A program made the translations under genes and the position numbers. The notes below the pieces were generated by a model. The model worked only from the letters and a program-made list of their open reading frames with translations. It had not been told where the DNA came from and ran no database searches. DNA of 50,109 nt, from positions 1 to 50,109 of the forward strand of contig CANRCV010000006.1 of the NCBI GenBank assembly GCA_947629205.1, read 5' to 3'. Shown here piece by piece: positions 29,417 to 40,224 of this stretch. The stretch is from an uncultured Bacilli bacterium (GTDB taxonomy: Bacteria; Bacillota_I; Bacilli_A; RF39; UBA660). Numbering within the stretch: position 1 is the stretch's first letter; each line of letters starts with the position of its first letter.

Positions 29417-29821
29417 TTGTTTATTTACAAAAGTAGGTTTTTATATATTGATATTCATATAGATTTATTAAATGAAATCGATTATAATGAGATTGAAAGG
29501 TTAAAAGAAGATGATTTAAGATGGCTTTTATATATCTTTGTATGTGGAGATGAAAGTCTAAGAGAAAAGGTTTATGGGGAGAGTGAAATGATGAAAAAAT
29601 TAAATCAAAAAATAGATGACTATGAAACAGTTTTAGACCGATGGTTATACTATAGCAAAGAAGAAATCGACAATGCTGGGTTTGAAGAATTAGGTAGAAA
29701 GAAAATGGCAAAAGAAACAGCAAAAAAGATGCTTGAAGATCATTTAGATATAGATTTAATCACTAAATATACTGGTTTAACTCTTAATCAAATTGAAAAT
29801 ATCAAAAATGAAGAAAATTAA
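29417..29821 (+). pseudogene. C-terminal fragment of Rpn/PD-(D/E)XK recombination-promoting nuclease
   Basis: Tail AKETAKKMLEDHLDIDLITKYTGLTLNQIENIK is typical of the family; N-terminal nuclease domain absent. Confidence 0.55.
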
Positions 29822-29845
29822 AACCAATTTTCTTCATTTTTCTTT

Positions 29846-31459
29846 TTATTGTGGTGCAAGAACAATACGGAAATTAATTACAGTAGGGGTTTCACTATCA
29901 TATTTGTTAAGACCAAAAGAATATATTCCTGCCCTAGTTCCATACCACGAGCTTCCTCCTCTGTAAAACCAAGGGTAAGAAATATTGACAAATTCTGCTT
30001 CATCCCCGTTTATTCCACTTAATCCATAACCACCAGAAGTATAAAAACCACCTAATTCTCCAGTTGCATCTCCAAGTATTCTTCTTTCCCAATGATCCAT
30101 GGAAGCTCCATATTTATAAACATCATAGTAACGTTTATCTGTTAATAAATCATCAGTTAAACCACTAGAACCATAATAAATTGTTTGATTATTCGAATTA
30201 AACATTAAACTTGCTTGTTGTTCTATGGAACCTCCAGACATTCCAAAGATACCACTATAATTACTTGTAGTACTAGATGCTGTAGAGTCATTAAAATAAG
30301 TAACTGTTGCTTTACCAGCTATATAACGATCACTACTAGAAATTTCTGTACATTTTGTTGTTTGATTTTCATCTGTTGTACATATTCCATATTGGCTATG
30401 GGTAAGATAAGTTACTGCTCCCCATTCCGTATTTTTCATCATATGGCTTAATAATTCTGTTTTATAATCTCTTCCTTTAATAAAAGAATCTTTTACTGTT
30501 AACTGGAGCCATAAATTAGTATCCGGTTTTATTTGTATTTGATCATTTACATTGCCAACACCAAATTTACCTACCCAAATCCCATTTGTATTAAATGCTA
30601 AAAAAGCTGGATGTGTCATCCATTTATTGATTGCACATGAACCATTTCCACCAGATACTCCTTGTACTTTATTATCAAGCATTGGTGTTGCACATTCCAT
30701 ATAATTAGGATTACTGTCATCATTTATTGTATTTGTAAGACCAAATTCAATTTCTATAGGTCTATTTGCTTTAGAATAATCTGTATTTCCTACTGCTGTG
30801 TAATTACCTATGTTACTATCAAAAATTTTATATCTGTATTTTGGTATCCATACAAAATAACTTTCTATATCCTCTTCCTTTATTTCTGCATTATCTTCTG
30901 GAGTTTCTACTCCTTCTTTTAAGATGACAGCATTTGCCCACTGTTTATCTTCATATTTATACCATTGTTCCTTTATATTTGCTTTTTTTACTTTTCCTTG
31001 ATTATCTATCTTTACTGGTATTAAATTATCTTTTAACACTGGATCTGCTCCATTTAGTATTGCTTCTTTATAAATAGATGAACGATTAAAATTGACTGTA
31101 CAACTGATTTTAGAAGATTTTTGTTTATTTTTTATATTTTTTAAACTCCAACTTATATTATCCCATTCTGCTTGTACGTTATTTTCACATATAACACTTT
31201 CTACTAAATAACCATCTTGTCTATTAGGAAATGTATTAGAGCTGGTACTACCATCTATTGTATAAGCAAGTGTAATATTTCCATGACCTATTCTAAAATC
31301 AGGAATTATACCTTTTATGACATCAAAAGACTTCTCTGTTTTATACATAGCAAAAGTATGGTATAAAGTTATACCACCAATCAGTATGATAATTCCAATA
31401 ATTGTTCCTATTAAAATTTGTTTTTGCTTTTTATTTTTGATAAACTTTTGTAATTTCAT
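29846..31459 (-). CDS. Surface protein with the shared anchor and an FGE-sulfatase/C-type-lectin-like C-terminus
   Basis: MKLQKFIKNKKQKQILIGTIIGIIILIGGITLYHTFAMYKTEKSFDV..; NYSGIFGMSGGS, YPWFYRGGSSW, NFRIVLAPQ. Confidence 0.75.
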   Translation of the reverse strand: MKLQKFIKNKKQKQILIGTIIGIIILIGGITLYHTFAMYKTEKSFDVIKGIIPDFRIGHGNITLAYTIDGSTSSNTFPNRQDGYLVESVICENNVQAEWDNISWSLKNIKNKQKSSKISCTVNFNRSSIYKEAILNGADPVLKDNLIPVKIDNQGKVKKANIKEQWYKYEDKQWANAVILKEGVETPEDNAEIKEEDIESYFVWIPKYRYKIFDSNIGNYTAVGNTDYSKANRPIEIEFGLTNTINDDSNPNYMECATPMLDNKVQGVSGGNGSCAINKWMTHPAFLAFNTNGIWVGKFGVGNVNDQIQIKPDTNLWLQLTVKDSFIKGRDYKTELLSHMMKNTEWGAVTYLTHSQYGICTTDENQTTKCTEISSSDRYIAGKATVTYFNDSTASSTTSNYSGIFGMSGGSIEQQASLMFNSNNQTIYYGSSGLTDDLLTDKRYYDVYKYGASMDHWERRILGDATGELGGFYTSGGYGLSGINGDEAEFVNISYPWFYRGGSSWYGTRAGIYSFGLNKYDSETPTVINFRIVLAPQ

Positions 31460-31477
31460 ATTTTTCACCTTTATAAC

Positions 31478-31493
31478 TCGTATTATGTTACGA
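31478..31493. promoter_or_regulatory. Operator 1 for XRE regulator
   Basis: TCGTAT-TATG-TTACGA, imperfect copy of operator 2. Confidence 0.6.
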
Positions 31494-31505
31494 TATCTTA
31501 TCCTA

Positions 31506-31535
31506 ATTATAGTCGTAAAATGTTACGATTGTCAA
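31506..31535 (-). promoter_or_regulatory. Promoter of surface protein gene (TTGACA-18-TATAAT) with operator in spacer
   Basis: -35 complement at 31530-31535, -10 complement at 31506-31511. Confidence 0.75.
31513..31528. promoter_or_regulatory. Operator 2 for XRE regulator
   Basis: Perfect palindrome TCGTAA-AATG-TTACGA inside the promoter spacer. Confidence 0.7.
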
Positions 31536-31547
31536 TAGGTGATGCTG

Positions 31548-31769
31548 ATGAAAATTATTGCTAATCAATATAAAGCTAATGAAACTTTTAAATTTATAAG
31601 ACAAGGTTTAGATTTAACGCAAGAAGAATTAGCAAAGAGTATAGAAGCATCTAAAAGTTCTATTGAAAAATATGAATATGGTACCAATAATTTTTCATTT
31701 GAAACACTACTTAAAATTGCTAATAAACATCATTTAAATATTATTATTGAATCAAAAAAAGTAAAATAG
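31548..31769 (+). CDS. XRE-family HTH regulator
   Basis: FIRQGLDLTQEELAKSIEASKSSIEKYEYGTNNFSFETLLKIANKHHL; RBS AGGTG. Confidence 0.85.
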   Translation: MKIIANQYKANETFKFIRQGLDLTQEELAKSIEASKSSIEKYEYGTNNFSFETLLKIANKHHLNIIIESKKVK

Positions 31770-31780
31770 GAAATCTTATT

Positions 31781-33409
31781 TTACTTTTCTAATGTTTCAA
31801 TTACATTGGGAACTAATTGTTTTTTACGAGATAATAAGTCTTGAATAAAATAGCCTTGATAAAAATCTTCATTATTAAAGATATCTTTCATTAAAGTATC
31901 ACTTTTTCGATCATAAAAAACATAAGAACCATTTTTCTCAATATCTGTTATTAAAGAAATTACAATATCATATTTGCCACCAGCTAACGCATCAACTTTA
32001 TCTAAAAAAGTATTTATATCTTTACGAATTTCTTCAAAATCCATAGTAAATATTTGACTAATTCCAACCATTTTTGTACCAACTCGAAAAGTTTTAATAT
32101 CTTCTTCTAATAAATCTTCAATCTTTTTTCCTTGAATAGAAAAACCATTTTTTACCATTTGATGTCCATAACTTAATGCATCGACTTTGGCAATTTTGGC
32201 TAATTCTAAAACCGATTCTTTATCTGTTTTTGTAGTAGTAACAGATTTTAGTAATAAAGTATCGCTAAGAATAGCGGAAAGCATTAAACCAGCCATTTCT
32301 TTAGGTACTTTTACTTTATTTTCTTTATACATTTGATAAATGATTGTACATGTAGAACCAACTGGCATACTACGAAAATTAATGGGAACTGAAGTTCCTA
32401 TATTTAATAAATTATGATGATCTACAATTTCATCAATTATGGCTTCTTCTATACCATCTACACTTTGAGAAGCACCATTATGATCTACTAAAATAACATG
32501 ATTTTTTTCATATTGATTTACATCACTTGTTTTTAATAGTCCTAAACATTTATCCATTTTATTTACAACTGGATAATTGGTAAATCCTAATTTGTCTGCT
32601 AATTCTAAAAAATCAGTACGATAATCCGTATTTTTAATACGAATAGGACTATTCTCTACATCTATAATGGTAGAAATATAATTCGATAAAATTAAATTAT
32701 TAGAGGTATGATATGTATCTAATTTTGTTTTTAAAATACTTACATTATTTTCTTTTGCTTTCCATAATAGTTCTTTATCAATATCATGTCCTCCTGTAAT
32801 AATAATTAATTTTACTTTAGAAGCAATAGCATATTCTAAAACTTTATATCGATCTCCAACTAATAAAATATCGTTACTTGTTAAAGAAATCGTATCAATA
32901 ATTGTTTTACTTTGATAAGTAGCAGCTAGGATATTTCCTTTTATTTCTTCTTGGCATTTTAATACTATTTCTCCCTCTAAAACCTTTTCTATATTTTTTA
33001 AACTGGTATGTAAAACATCACGATTTCCACTAATGAATTGTTTTGCTAATTCTTTTAAAGTTACTAATCCTTTTAATTTTTTATTTTCATCCACAACACA
33101 AATTCCTGTTTCTTCTTCTTTTTGCATAATTTGAAATGCTTCCCATATAGAAGAGGTTTCTTCTACCATACAATTTTTATTATATTTCATATTGGCAACT
33201 TGAACTTTTACATCATTTAAGTATTCTGGTTCTTTTACTTGAAAATAATTTAATACAAATTTTGTTTCATCATTAATATGTCCTAAAACTCTTGGTACCG
33301 TATTATAACCCAAAGCATTTTTTAAATAGGAATAGGTGATACTTGCACATACAGCATCGGTATCTGGTTTTTGATGTCCAACAATATAAATCTTTTCCAT
33401 TTTATTCAC
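31781..33409 (-). CDS. Manganese-dependent inorganic pyrophosphatase, CBS/DRTGG-containing type
   Basis: [40 protein letters not shown]-like [10 protein letters not shown]. Confidence 0.88.
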   Translation of the reverse strand: MNKMEKIYIVGHQKPDTDAVCASITYSYLKNALGYNTVPRVLGHINDETKFVLNYFQVKEPEYLNDVKVQVANMKYNKNCMVEETSSIWEAFQIMQKEEETGICVVDENKKLKGLVTLKELAKQFISGNRDVLHTSLKNIEKVLEGEIVLKCQEEIKGNILAATYQSKTIIDTISLTSNDILLVGDRYKVLEYAIASKVKLIIITGGHDIDKELLWKAKENNVSILKTKLDTYHTSNNLILSNYISTIIDVENSPIRIKNTDYRTDFLELADKLGFTNYPVVNKMDKCLGLLKTSDVNQYEKNHVILVDHNGASQSVDGIEEAIIDEIVDHHNLLNIGTSVPINFRSMPVGSTCTIIYQMYKENKVKVPKEMAGLMLSAILSDTLLLKSVTTTKTDKESVLELAKIAKVDALSYGHQMVKNGFSIQGKKIEDLLEEDIKTFRVGTKMVGISQIFTMDFEEIRKDINTFLDKVDALAGGKYDIVISLITDIEKNGSYVFYDRKSDTLMKDIFNNEDFYQGYFIQDLLSRKKQLVPNVIETLEK

Positions 33410-35355
33410 TCACTTTTCATTTCAAATAAAGCATTTCTTAATTCCATTGCCCGTTCAAAATCTAAATTTTGGGCTGCTAATTTCATTTCATTTTCAATAC
33501 GTTGCATTAAGGTTTCTTTTTCTTTTTTACTCATTTTTTGTTCTTTTACTGGTGTATCTTTTATTTCATTGGTAATGACCTCTGTAATGGCTTTTTGAAT
33601 TGTTTTTGGTACAATTTTATGTTCTACATTATACTGATTTTGAATTTCTCTTCTTCTGGCTGTTTCTTTAATCGATTCTTCCATAGCTTCACTTATAGTA
33701 TCTGCATACATAATAACATGTCCATGTTCATTTCTAGCTGCTCTACCAATCGTTTGAATAAGACTTCTACTACTTCTTAAAAAACCTTGTTTATCAGCAT
33801 CTAAAATACAAATAAGACTTATCTCTGGAATATCAAGTCCTTCACGAAGAAGATTAATTCCTACGACACAATCATAAACCCCTAGTCTTAATTCTTGAAT
33901 AATTTTTAAACGTTCCAAAGTTTTAATCTCACTATGTAAATAGGCAACTTTGATATTCATTTCTTTTAAGTAATTGGTTAATTCTTCACTCATACGAATG
34001 GTTAGTGTTGTAATTAAAACTCTTTCATTTTTTTCTTTTCTTTTATTAATTTCGTTTATAATGTCATCAATTTGACCAAGAGTAGGTTTTACCTCAATAG
34101 TTGGATCTAGTAATCCAGTTGGACGAATAATTTGTTCCACAAACACTCCATTTGTTTTTTCTAACTCATAATCTCCAGGGGTTGCTGAAACATAAATAGC
34201 TTGATTGATTTTACTTTCAAATTCCTCATACGTTAAAGGACGATTATCTAGGGCACTTGGAAGACGAAAACCATAATCAACAAGTGTTTGTTTACGCATT
34301 CTATCCCCATTATACATACCTCTTACTTGTGGTAAAGTAACATGAGATTCATCCACAACAAGTAAAAAATCTTTTGGAAAAAAGTCGATTAAACAACTGG
34401 GTGTTTCTCCGGCTTCTCTTAGTGCTAAGTGTCTTGAATAGTTTTCCACTCCACTACAAAAACCTGTTTCTTTTAACATTTCAATATCATATAAAGTTCT
34501 TTCTCTAAGTCTTTGCTCTTCTATTAATTTATTTTGACTTTTTAGTTCTTCTAAACGAGTAGCAAGTTCATCTTCAATTCTATGAATGGCTTCTTTCATT
34601 TTTTCATCACTGGTAACGAAATGACTGGCTGGAGAAATCGTAATGGTTTTTTTATTTTGAATTAAAGCCCCTGTTACAGGATCAAAACTAGAAATACTTT
34701 CTACCTCATCTCCAAATAAAGAAATACGAATACCATTTTGGTGTTCATTAACGGGAATGATATCAATTATATCTCCTCGTACTCTAAATGTACCACGATG
34801 AAAATCAATATCACTTCGCTCATAAGTCATATCCACTAACTTATTTATTATTGTATTTCTAGAAATGGTATCTCCAACAGTTAAAATAAGCATTTTATTG
34901 ATATACTCTTCTTTTTCTCCAATACCATATATACAAGATACACTGGATACCACAATCGTATCCGGATAATTTATTAAAGAAGAGGTTGCTGCATGTCTTA
35001 ATTCATCAATTTCATCATTAATAGAGGAATCTTTTTCGATATAGGTATCACTTGATGGTACATAAGCTTCTGGTTGGTAATAATCATAGTAGGATACAAA
35101 ATACTCGACGTGATTATTGGGAAATAGTTCTTTTAATTCGGCGTATAATTGACCTGCTAAAGTTTTGTTATGTGCTAAAACTAAAGTGGGTTTATTTACA
35201 CGTGCAATAACGTTCGCAATCGTAAATGTTTTTCCTGTACCTGTTGCTCCAAGTAATACTTGTTCTTTTTTACCATTTTTTATACCACTTACTAATTCAT
35301 CGATGGCTTGTGGTTGATCTCCACTTGGTTTATATTTTGAAACTAAATCGAACAT
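33406..35355 (-). CDS. uvrB: Excinuclease ABC subunit B
   Basis: [67 protein letters not shown]. Confidence 0.97.
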   Translation of the reverse strand: MFDLVSKYKPSGDQPQAIDELVSGIKNGKKEQVLLGATGTGKTFTIANVIARVNKPTLVLAHNKTLAGQLYAELKELFPNNHVEYFVSYYDYYQPEAYVPSSDTYIEKDSSINDEIDELRHAATSSLINYPDTIVVSSVSCIYGIGEKEEYINKMLILTVGDTISRNTIINKLVDMTYERSDIDFHRGTFRVRGDIIDIIPVNEHQNGIRISLFGDEVESISSFDPVTGALIQNKKTITISPASHFVTSDEKMKEAIHRIEDELATRLEELKSQNKLIEEQRLRERTLYDIEMLKETGFCSGVENYSRHLALREAGETPSCLIDFFPKDFLLVVDESHVTLPQVRGMYNGDRMRKQTLVDYGFRLPSALDNRPLTYEEFESKINQAIYVSATPGDYELEKTNGVFVEQIIRPTGLLDPTIEVKPTLGQIDDIINEINKRKEKNERVLITTLTIRMSEELTNYLKEMNIKVAYLHSEIKTLERLKIIQELRLGVYDCVVGINLLREGLDIPEISLICILDADKQGFLRSSRSLIQTIGRAARNEHGHVIMYADTISEAMEESIKETARRREIQNQYNVEHKIVPKTIQKAITEVITNEIKDTPVKEQKMSKKEKETLMQRIENEMKLAAQNLDFERAMELRNALFEMKSE

Positions 35356-35439
35356 AATTCCCTCCCATCTATGACAAAAGTCAATTAAATAAATCTATAT
35401 ATTTTTTCAATTTTATATTCTATCACTATTTACGAAACA

Positions 35440-35475
35440 AAACAAGGAAAGCAATTCTTAGTTTTCCTTGTTCTT
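35440..35475 (-). terminator. Bidirectional terminator-like hairpin
   Basis: AACAAGGAAA...TTTTCCTTGTT with flanking T/A runs. Confidence 0.65.
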
Positions 35476-35619
35476 ATTTTTAACTTTTTTTATATATTTA
35501 TAATAACTTTAATTTCTTCCTTGATTTAAAAATACTTGTTCTTCATAATTCATATCCTTTGTTCCTTTCATAAGGAACATTAATATCAATTTTTACAATT
35601 TACCTATCTTCATTTTATA

Positions 35620-36015
35620 TTATTTTTCAACAACCATTTTTCTTGTAATAAAATTATACACCATAATAATCCCAGTAACAGTAATTTTGCCAATTAATTC
35701 ATGAATATGAATTAAATCAACGCATACATACAGAAAAAACGAATTTAAAATTAAACCAATAATACTTAATATTAAAAATAAAATGAAATCTTTTTTTGTT
35801 TGTTTTTTTGTTATATCAAAAACCCACTTAATACTTAAAATATAATTATAAATAACTGAAATACTAAAAGAAATAATGGTTGCTATTATATAATGAATAT
35901 ATAAAAATTGCGTTAACATACAAAATATACCATAGTCTATTAAAAAAGCAGTACCACCAACAATTCCAAACTTTAGTATTTGCTTAGCCAATCTCTTATT
36001 TGTTAACTTTTTCAT
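35620..36015 (-). CDS. GtrA-family membrane protein
   Basis: KFGIVGGTAFLIDYGIFCML..., four TMs. Confidence 0.88.
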   Translation of the reverse strand: MKKLTNKRLAKQILKFGIVGGTAFLIDYGIFCMLTQFLYIHYIIATIISFSISVIYNYILSIKWVFDITKKQTKKDFILFLILSIIGLILNSFFLYVCVDLIHIHELIGKITVTGIIMVYNFITRKMVVEK

Positions 36016-36943
36016 TATTTTCCCTCTTTAAATTAATTAGGTACAATTCGTATAATTGATGGTGCCTTTTTACAATTATTTGTAAAATAATACTAGTTAT
36101 TAATAATAACAAAGAAATTAACAAAGATATACCCGCTACAATTAAACTTGGTAACCGTAAAACAAACCCTGTTTTAAAATATTCAATAAATGGTGGTATA
36201 CCTAAAATAAATGTAATCGATAAGAATAATAATGCTATAACATTAAAAAATAGAAATGGTTTATATTCTGCAACCAATGTTCCAATCGTTTTTAATACTT
36301 TAAAACCATCTTTATAAGTATTTAATTTAGAAATACTACCTTCAGGTCGATCACGATAAAGAACAGGAATTTCTATTAATTTAAAATTTTTATCTATAGC
36401 ATGAATGGTCATTTCTGTTTCAATTTCAAATCCTTTAGAAAGAATAGGAAAACTTTTAACAAAATCATAACTAAAAGCTCTATATCCTGTCATAATATCT
36501 TTAATATTACTATGGAAAATAAAATTAATTAAAAATCGTACTAACCAATTACCTAAATTGTGAAATGGTCTTTTATTTTCTTTAAAATATGTACTTGATA
36601 ATCTATCTCCAATTACCATATCTGCTTTTCCATTTAAAATATATTCACACATTTTTTTAGCATTCTCTGCAGGATACGTATCATCTCCATCAACCATTAA
36701 ATAGCAATCAGCATCTATATCTCTAAACATAGTTCTAATAACATTTCCTTTGCCTTGACGATACTCATATCTTACAATTGCTCCTGTTGTTTTTGCAATT
36801 TTGTCTGTTTCATCAGTAGAATTATTGTCATAAACGTAAATTTCTGCTTGAGGCAAAATACTCTTATAATCTTTAATTACTTTTTCAATCGTTTTACTCT
36901 CATTATAACAAGGTATTAAAATGGCAATTTTATTTCTATTCAT
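35996..36943 (-). CDS. GT2-family (GtrB/DPM1-like) glycosyltransferase
   Basis: ILIPCYNESKTIEKVIKDY, YDNNSTDETDKIA, VDGDDTYPAENA, two C-terminal TMs. Confidence 0.92.
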   Translation of the reverse strand: MNRNKIAILIPCYNESKTIEKVIKDYKSILPQAEIYVYDNNSTDETDKIAKTTGAIVRYEYRQGKGNVIRTMFRDIDADCYLMVDGDDTYPAENAKKMCEYILNGKADMVIGDRLSSTYFKENKRPFHNLGNWLVRFLINFIFHSNIKDIMTGYRAFSYDFVKSFPILSKGFEIETEMTIHAIDKNFKLIEIPVLYRDRPEGSISKLNTYKDGFKVLKTIGTLVAEYKPFLFFNVIALLFLSITFILGIPPFIEYFKTGFVLRLPSLIVAGISLLISLLLLITSIILQIIVKRHHQLYELYLINLKRENNEKVNK

Positions 36944-38729
36944 ATATTCTTATCTTCCTTTCTTCTTGATTGATTTTATATAATGTTCTGGGTAATATGG
37001 AAGGATCAAAATATGCATTGTATTCTTTTATAAAATTTTCTGGTATTTCATCTATATAAAGATAATCTTGATTAAATAAAACATTTAAAACTCTTTCTTT
37101 GTCATAAGTTGTTATTAAATGGTAAAAATCGTGAAAAGTGGAATCCAATATACGTGAATCTAAATAATAAGGTAATAAATATTCAAAACTATTATCTTTC
37201 ATAATAACAAATAATTTAGAATTTTTTTCAGTTACCATCACCTCATTAGCAATTCTTTTAAAATCTGTATAATGTGCTTGTTGTTTTGATATCAAAAAAT
37301 TTTTGTAACTTCCTAATACACTAAGGATACATATAATGGACAATAGAATAGTTTTACAACAAAAATTTGGCTTATTTGACCAATAATATAATTGCAAATA
37401 CATTAGAAAAAGAAATTCTATAATAATATAACTAGACATATATCTTCCAAAACAGGCAAGAGTTATAGTTTCTTCTACCGAAAAGCAAAAAAGATATAAA
37501 ACGGACATTAAAAATGCATAACCAATAGAACCACATAGAAATATAAGAATAAGAGTCAAAAATTTCTTCCATCCCAATTCTTTCTTATTAAAAGCAAAAA
37601 AGAGCAATAAAAAGAGAAAAAAGAGTATAGAACAAGGAATATATCCTAAAGTAAATGGCTTTACTAATACTGGCTCTGTAAATAAATATTTATAAAATAA
37701 GGATATTGCACTTAATTTATAATCTTTTCCCTTATGAAAAAAAATGATTTCAAAATATTCTTTTAAATTAACATTACTTATATTGAATTGTGCACCTGTA
37801 TTTATTATAGTTGTATAAAGATTCCAAATTCCAAAAAAGATGAACGGAATAATTACAAAAGTAACTGAGAAAATCAAAAAATGTTTGTCTTTTAAATTTT
37901 TTTCTATCCAAATAGAGTTGATAAAATAAAAAGCAAGCAACATGAATGCTAATGGTAAACCTATTTGTTTAGTTAGAAGCAATGCTGTTAAAATTAAAGT
38001 AAGTGTAATATTTTTATATAAAGTATTTTCTTTTTCCACAAAAAGAAAAATTAGACCAAATAATACTTCTATTGAAATTAGAAAATCCACTTGAATACTC
38101 AAAAAGATTTGATAGGAATCAAACATTAAGATGGTACTTATTAATAGAATTGGGAGTAATAATATTGTGCTTTTTTTCTTTAATGTATCAACAAAATAAG
38201 GAACGATTAATCCAATTTCAAAAATATGAAAGGAAAGAAAAACAATTTCTTCTTTATACCCTAAAAGGCAGCACCAAAAGTATTCAAATAAACTAATAAA
38301 TGGTGGATAATCTTTATGCCATACTAATAAGGAGTTTGAAATTGAATAAAAAGAATCTAATCTTAACATTTCTTTTACCATCATACCCCAATGAGCAAGT
38401 TCATCCCATAAAGTAAATTCTCTTTGAGCATCTAATATTAAGAAAAAAATAAAAATCAATATAAACGAAAAGAATCCTTTTGAAAACGCATTTCTTATTG
38501 CCATTTTATCTTTTTTTACAACTTTTTCTATTGTGGTCTTAATTCCTATCATTGCTAAAAAAATGATACTATAAATACCGATTTGAAACGTATGAAAAAT
38601 AAACTCACTTAAAAATAAAATAAGTGGAATAATCATTAAGGTTATAGGTAATACTTTTCCGAACGTTTTGTTAAAATAAAATACGAATAAGAATGTTAGA
38701 AATATTAATATTAGTATTATAATAAACAT
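36936..38729 (-). CDS. Polytopic membrane protein, probable GT-C-type glycosyltransferase
   Basis: 597 aa, many TMs, LWDELAHWGMMVKEM..; overlaps the GT2 gene by 8 bp. Confidence 0.6.
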   Translation of the reverse strand: MFIIILILIFLTFLFVFYFNKTFGKVLPITLMIIPLILFLSEFIFHTFQIGIYSIIFLAMIGIKTTIEKVVKKDKMAIRNAFSKGFFSFILIFIFFLILDAQREFTLWDELAHWGMMVKEMLRLDSFYSISNSLLVWHKDYPPFISLFEYFWCCLLGYKEEIVFLSFHIFEIGLIVPYFVDTLKKKSTILLLPILLISTILMFDSYQIFLSIQVDFLISIEVLFGLIFLFVEKENTLYKNITLTLILTALLLTKQIGLPLAFMLLAFYFINSIWIEKNLKDKHFLIFSVTFVIIPFIFFGIWNLYTTIINTGAQFNISNVNLKEYFEIIFFHKGKDYKLSAISLFYKYLFTEPVLVKPFTLGYIPCSILFFLFLLLFFAFNKKELGWKKFLTLILIFLCGSIGYAFLMSVLYLFCFSVEETITLACFGRYMSSYIIIEFLFLMYLQLYYWSNKPNFCCKTILLSIICILSVLGSYKNFLISKQQAHYTDFKRIANEVMVTEKNSKLFVIMKDNSFEYLLPYYLDSRILDSTFHDFYHLITTYDKERVLNVLFNQDYLYIDEIPENFIKEYNAYFDPSILPRTLYKINQEERKIRIYE

Positions 38730-38774
38730 AGAATTACCTCCTCGTATATTTTAATAGTAATTTTTTAAAACAAC

Positions 38775-38830
38775 AAAAAACAACGATTTCTTACTTTTTA
38801 GTTTAGCATTATATAATCGTTGTTTTTTTA
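38775..38830. terminator. Bidirectional terminator
   Basis: AACAACGATT...AATCGTTGTTTTTTT. Confidence 0.7.
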
Positions 38831-39182
38831 ACTTTTTCTTAATAAAATCTTAATATTTCCTTAAATAATAATGGTAGGTAATTTAGCAATAAATTTTGTA
38901 TAGTGAATAGTGTTTACCGCACAAATTAAGTTTAAATTTATCCTTTTTTTCATAAAAATTTCTTTTATCTTCGTCATTAATTCTAAGCAATATGATCAAC
39001 ATAGTTTTTCATTTATTTCATCAAAATTAAGATACGCTTATATAAAGTTTTGATGATACACTTGCAAAACTTTTTATTTTTTGTTTTTTTGCAAACGTAA
39101 CTTTAATTATAGATAATACAATAAAACCTATGTCATGTCTAAAATTATTAAATAGAATTCAATAAATTTATTTGGAAAATTA

Positions 39183-40019
39183 TTATATATTGGTATTTAT
39201 TAGATTTTTTTTATTCTCTTTTTCTAACTCTTTAATTGATTTTTTAGGGGTTGGTAAATTTTCAGGCATCGTTCCACCTAACCTTTTAATTGTATTACGT
39301 ATTTCTGCCCCTACTTGATAGTGCATATCATTAGCAATAGTTTCACTACTTACTTTTTCTTTTTTTAATTTTTGTTCTGTTTGTGATATACGAAATAAAT
39401 TAGCAATTAGTTCATCACTTCCCATATTATCTAATATATCTTCTCTATAACGTAGTCCTTTTCTTTTAGCAATATCATCAGCCGTTTCTCCATTGTATAA
39501 ACCTTTGTACCCACTATTATGAAACTTATCAAAGTTTTTCACACCAGCATTTTTTGCTGCAATATTTAATGAATAATTTCCTTTTCTAGTTAAGTCTCTT
39601 TGATACAGTCTTTTTTCATCTTCCGTTAATGCACTATATTCTTTTTCACTTAGTTCTTGACGTCTTGTTTGTATAGCAAAATATGTTTGAGCAAGTGCTA
39701 TACTTTCCTTTCTAGAATCTCCATTTTGAGCAATTAAGTAACAAGCATATCGTGATAAATGATAATCGGTTTGTTTTCGTTGCGCACCTGAACCAATTTT
39801 AACCATTTTGTCGGCGCCGACAAAATGGTCTAATACTATGATATTACTGTTTTGACAGGCTTCTTTGGCTTTATCAATAACACCAATAAATTTTCGCCAA
39901 TCTTTGTATTCCAAAATGATTTGCAACTCTCTAGCCAACCAAAATTCCACGCCATATTCATCAACGTGTTTAATATTTTCAAAAGTCTTTTCTTGATATT
40001 TAGTTAATTCATTTTTCAT
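39183..40019 (-). CDS. dinD: DinD-like DNA damage-inducible protein
   Basis: EFWLARELQIILEYKDWRKF, KAKEACQNS, KIGSGAQRKQTDYHLSRYACYLIAQNGD, AQTYFAIQTRRQEL. Confidence 0.88.
   Translation of the reverse strand: MKNELTKYQEKTFENIKHVDEYGVEFWLARELQIILEYKDWRKFIGVIDKAKEACQNSNIIVLDHFVGADKMVKIGSGAQRKQTDYHLSRYACYLIAQNGDSRKESIALAQTYFAIQTRRQELSEKEYSALTEDEKRLYQRDLTRKGNYSLNIAAKNAGVKNFDKFHNSGYKGLYNGETADDIAKRKGLRYREDILDNMGSDELIANLFRISQTEQKLKKEKVSSETIANDMHYQVGAEIRNTIKRLGGTMPENLPTPKKSIKELEKENKKNLINTNI
39802..39829. repeat. Perfect 28-bp palindrome inside the dinD CDS
   Basis: ACCATTTTGTCGGC|GCCGACAAAATGGT. Confidence 0.95.
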
Positions 40020-40144
40020 ACCATCACCCTTTCTAATTTTTTGAAAATATAAAGTATTGTTTTGGGGTTTTGGTACAAAAAAATCTTTTTGTAATTAAAA
40101 TATACAATATATATTTCTTTTTAGCAAGAATTAATTTATTTTAG

Positions 40145-40172
40145 ACCATTTTGTCGACGTCGTGAAAATGGT
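40145..40172. repeat. Imperfect 28-bp copy of the same palindrome upstream of dinD
   Basis: ACCATTTTGTCGAC|GTCGTGAAAATGGT. Confidence 0.9.
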
Positions 40173-40224
40173 ATTGAATAAAGAAAAACAACCCATCATT
40201 TTGATAAGTTGTTATTTTCTAATT

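Noticed and set aside
30215-30922. Plus-strand ORFs within the surface-protein gene (30215..30451, 30662..30922)
   Set aside because: C/I/Y-rich antisense translations without initiation signals.
38072-38296. 74-aa plus-strand ORF inside the GT-C-like gene
   Set aside because: Antisense to a well-supported CDS; no RBS.
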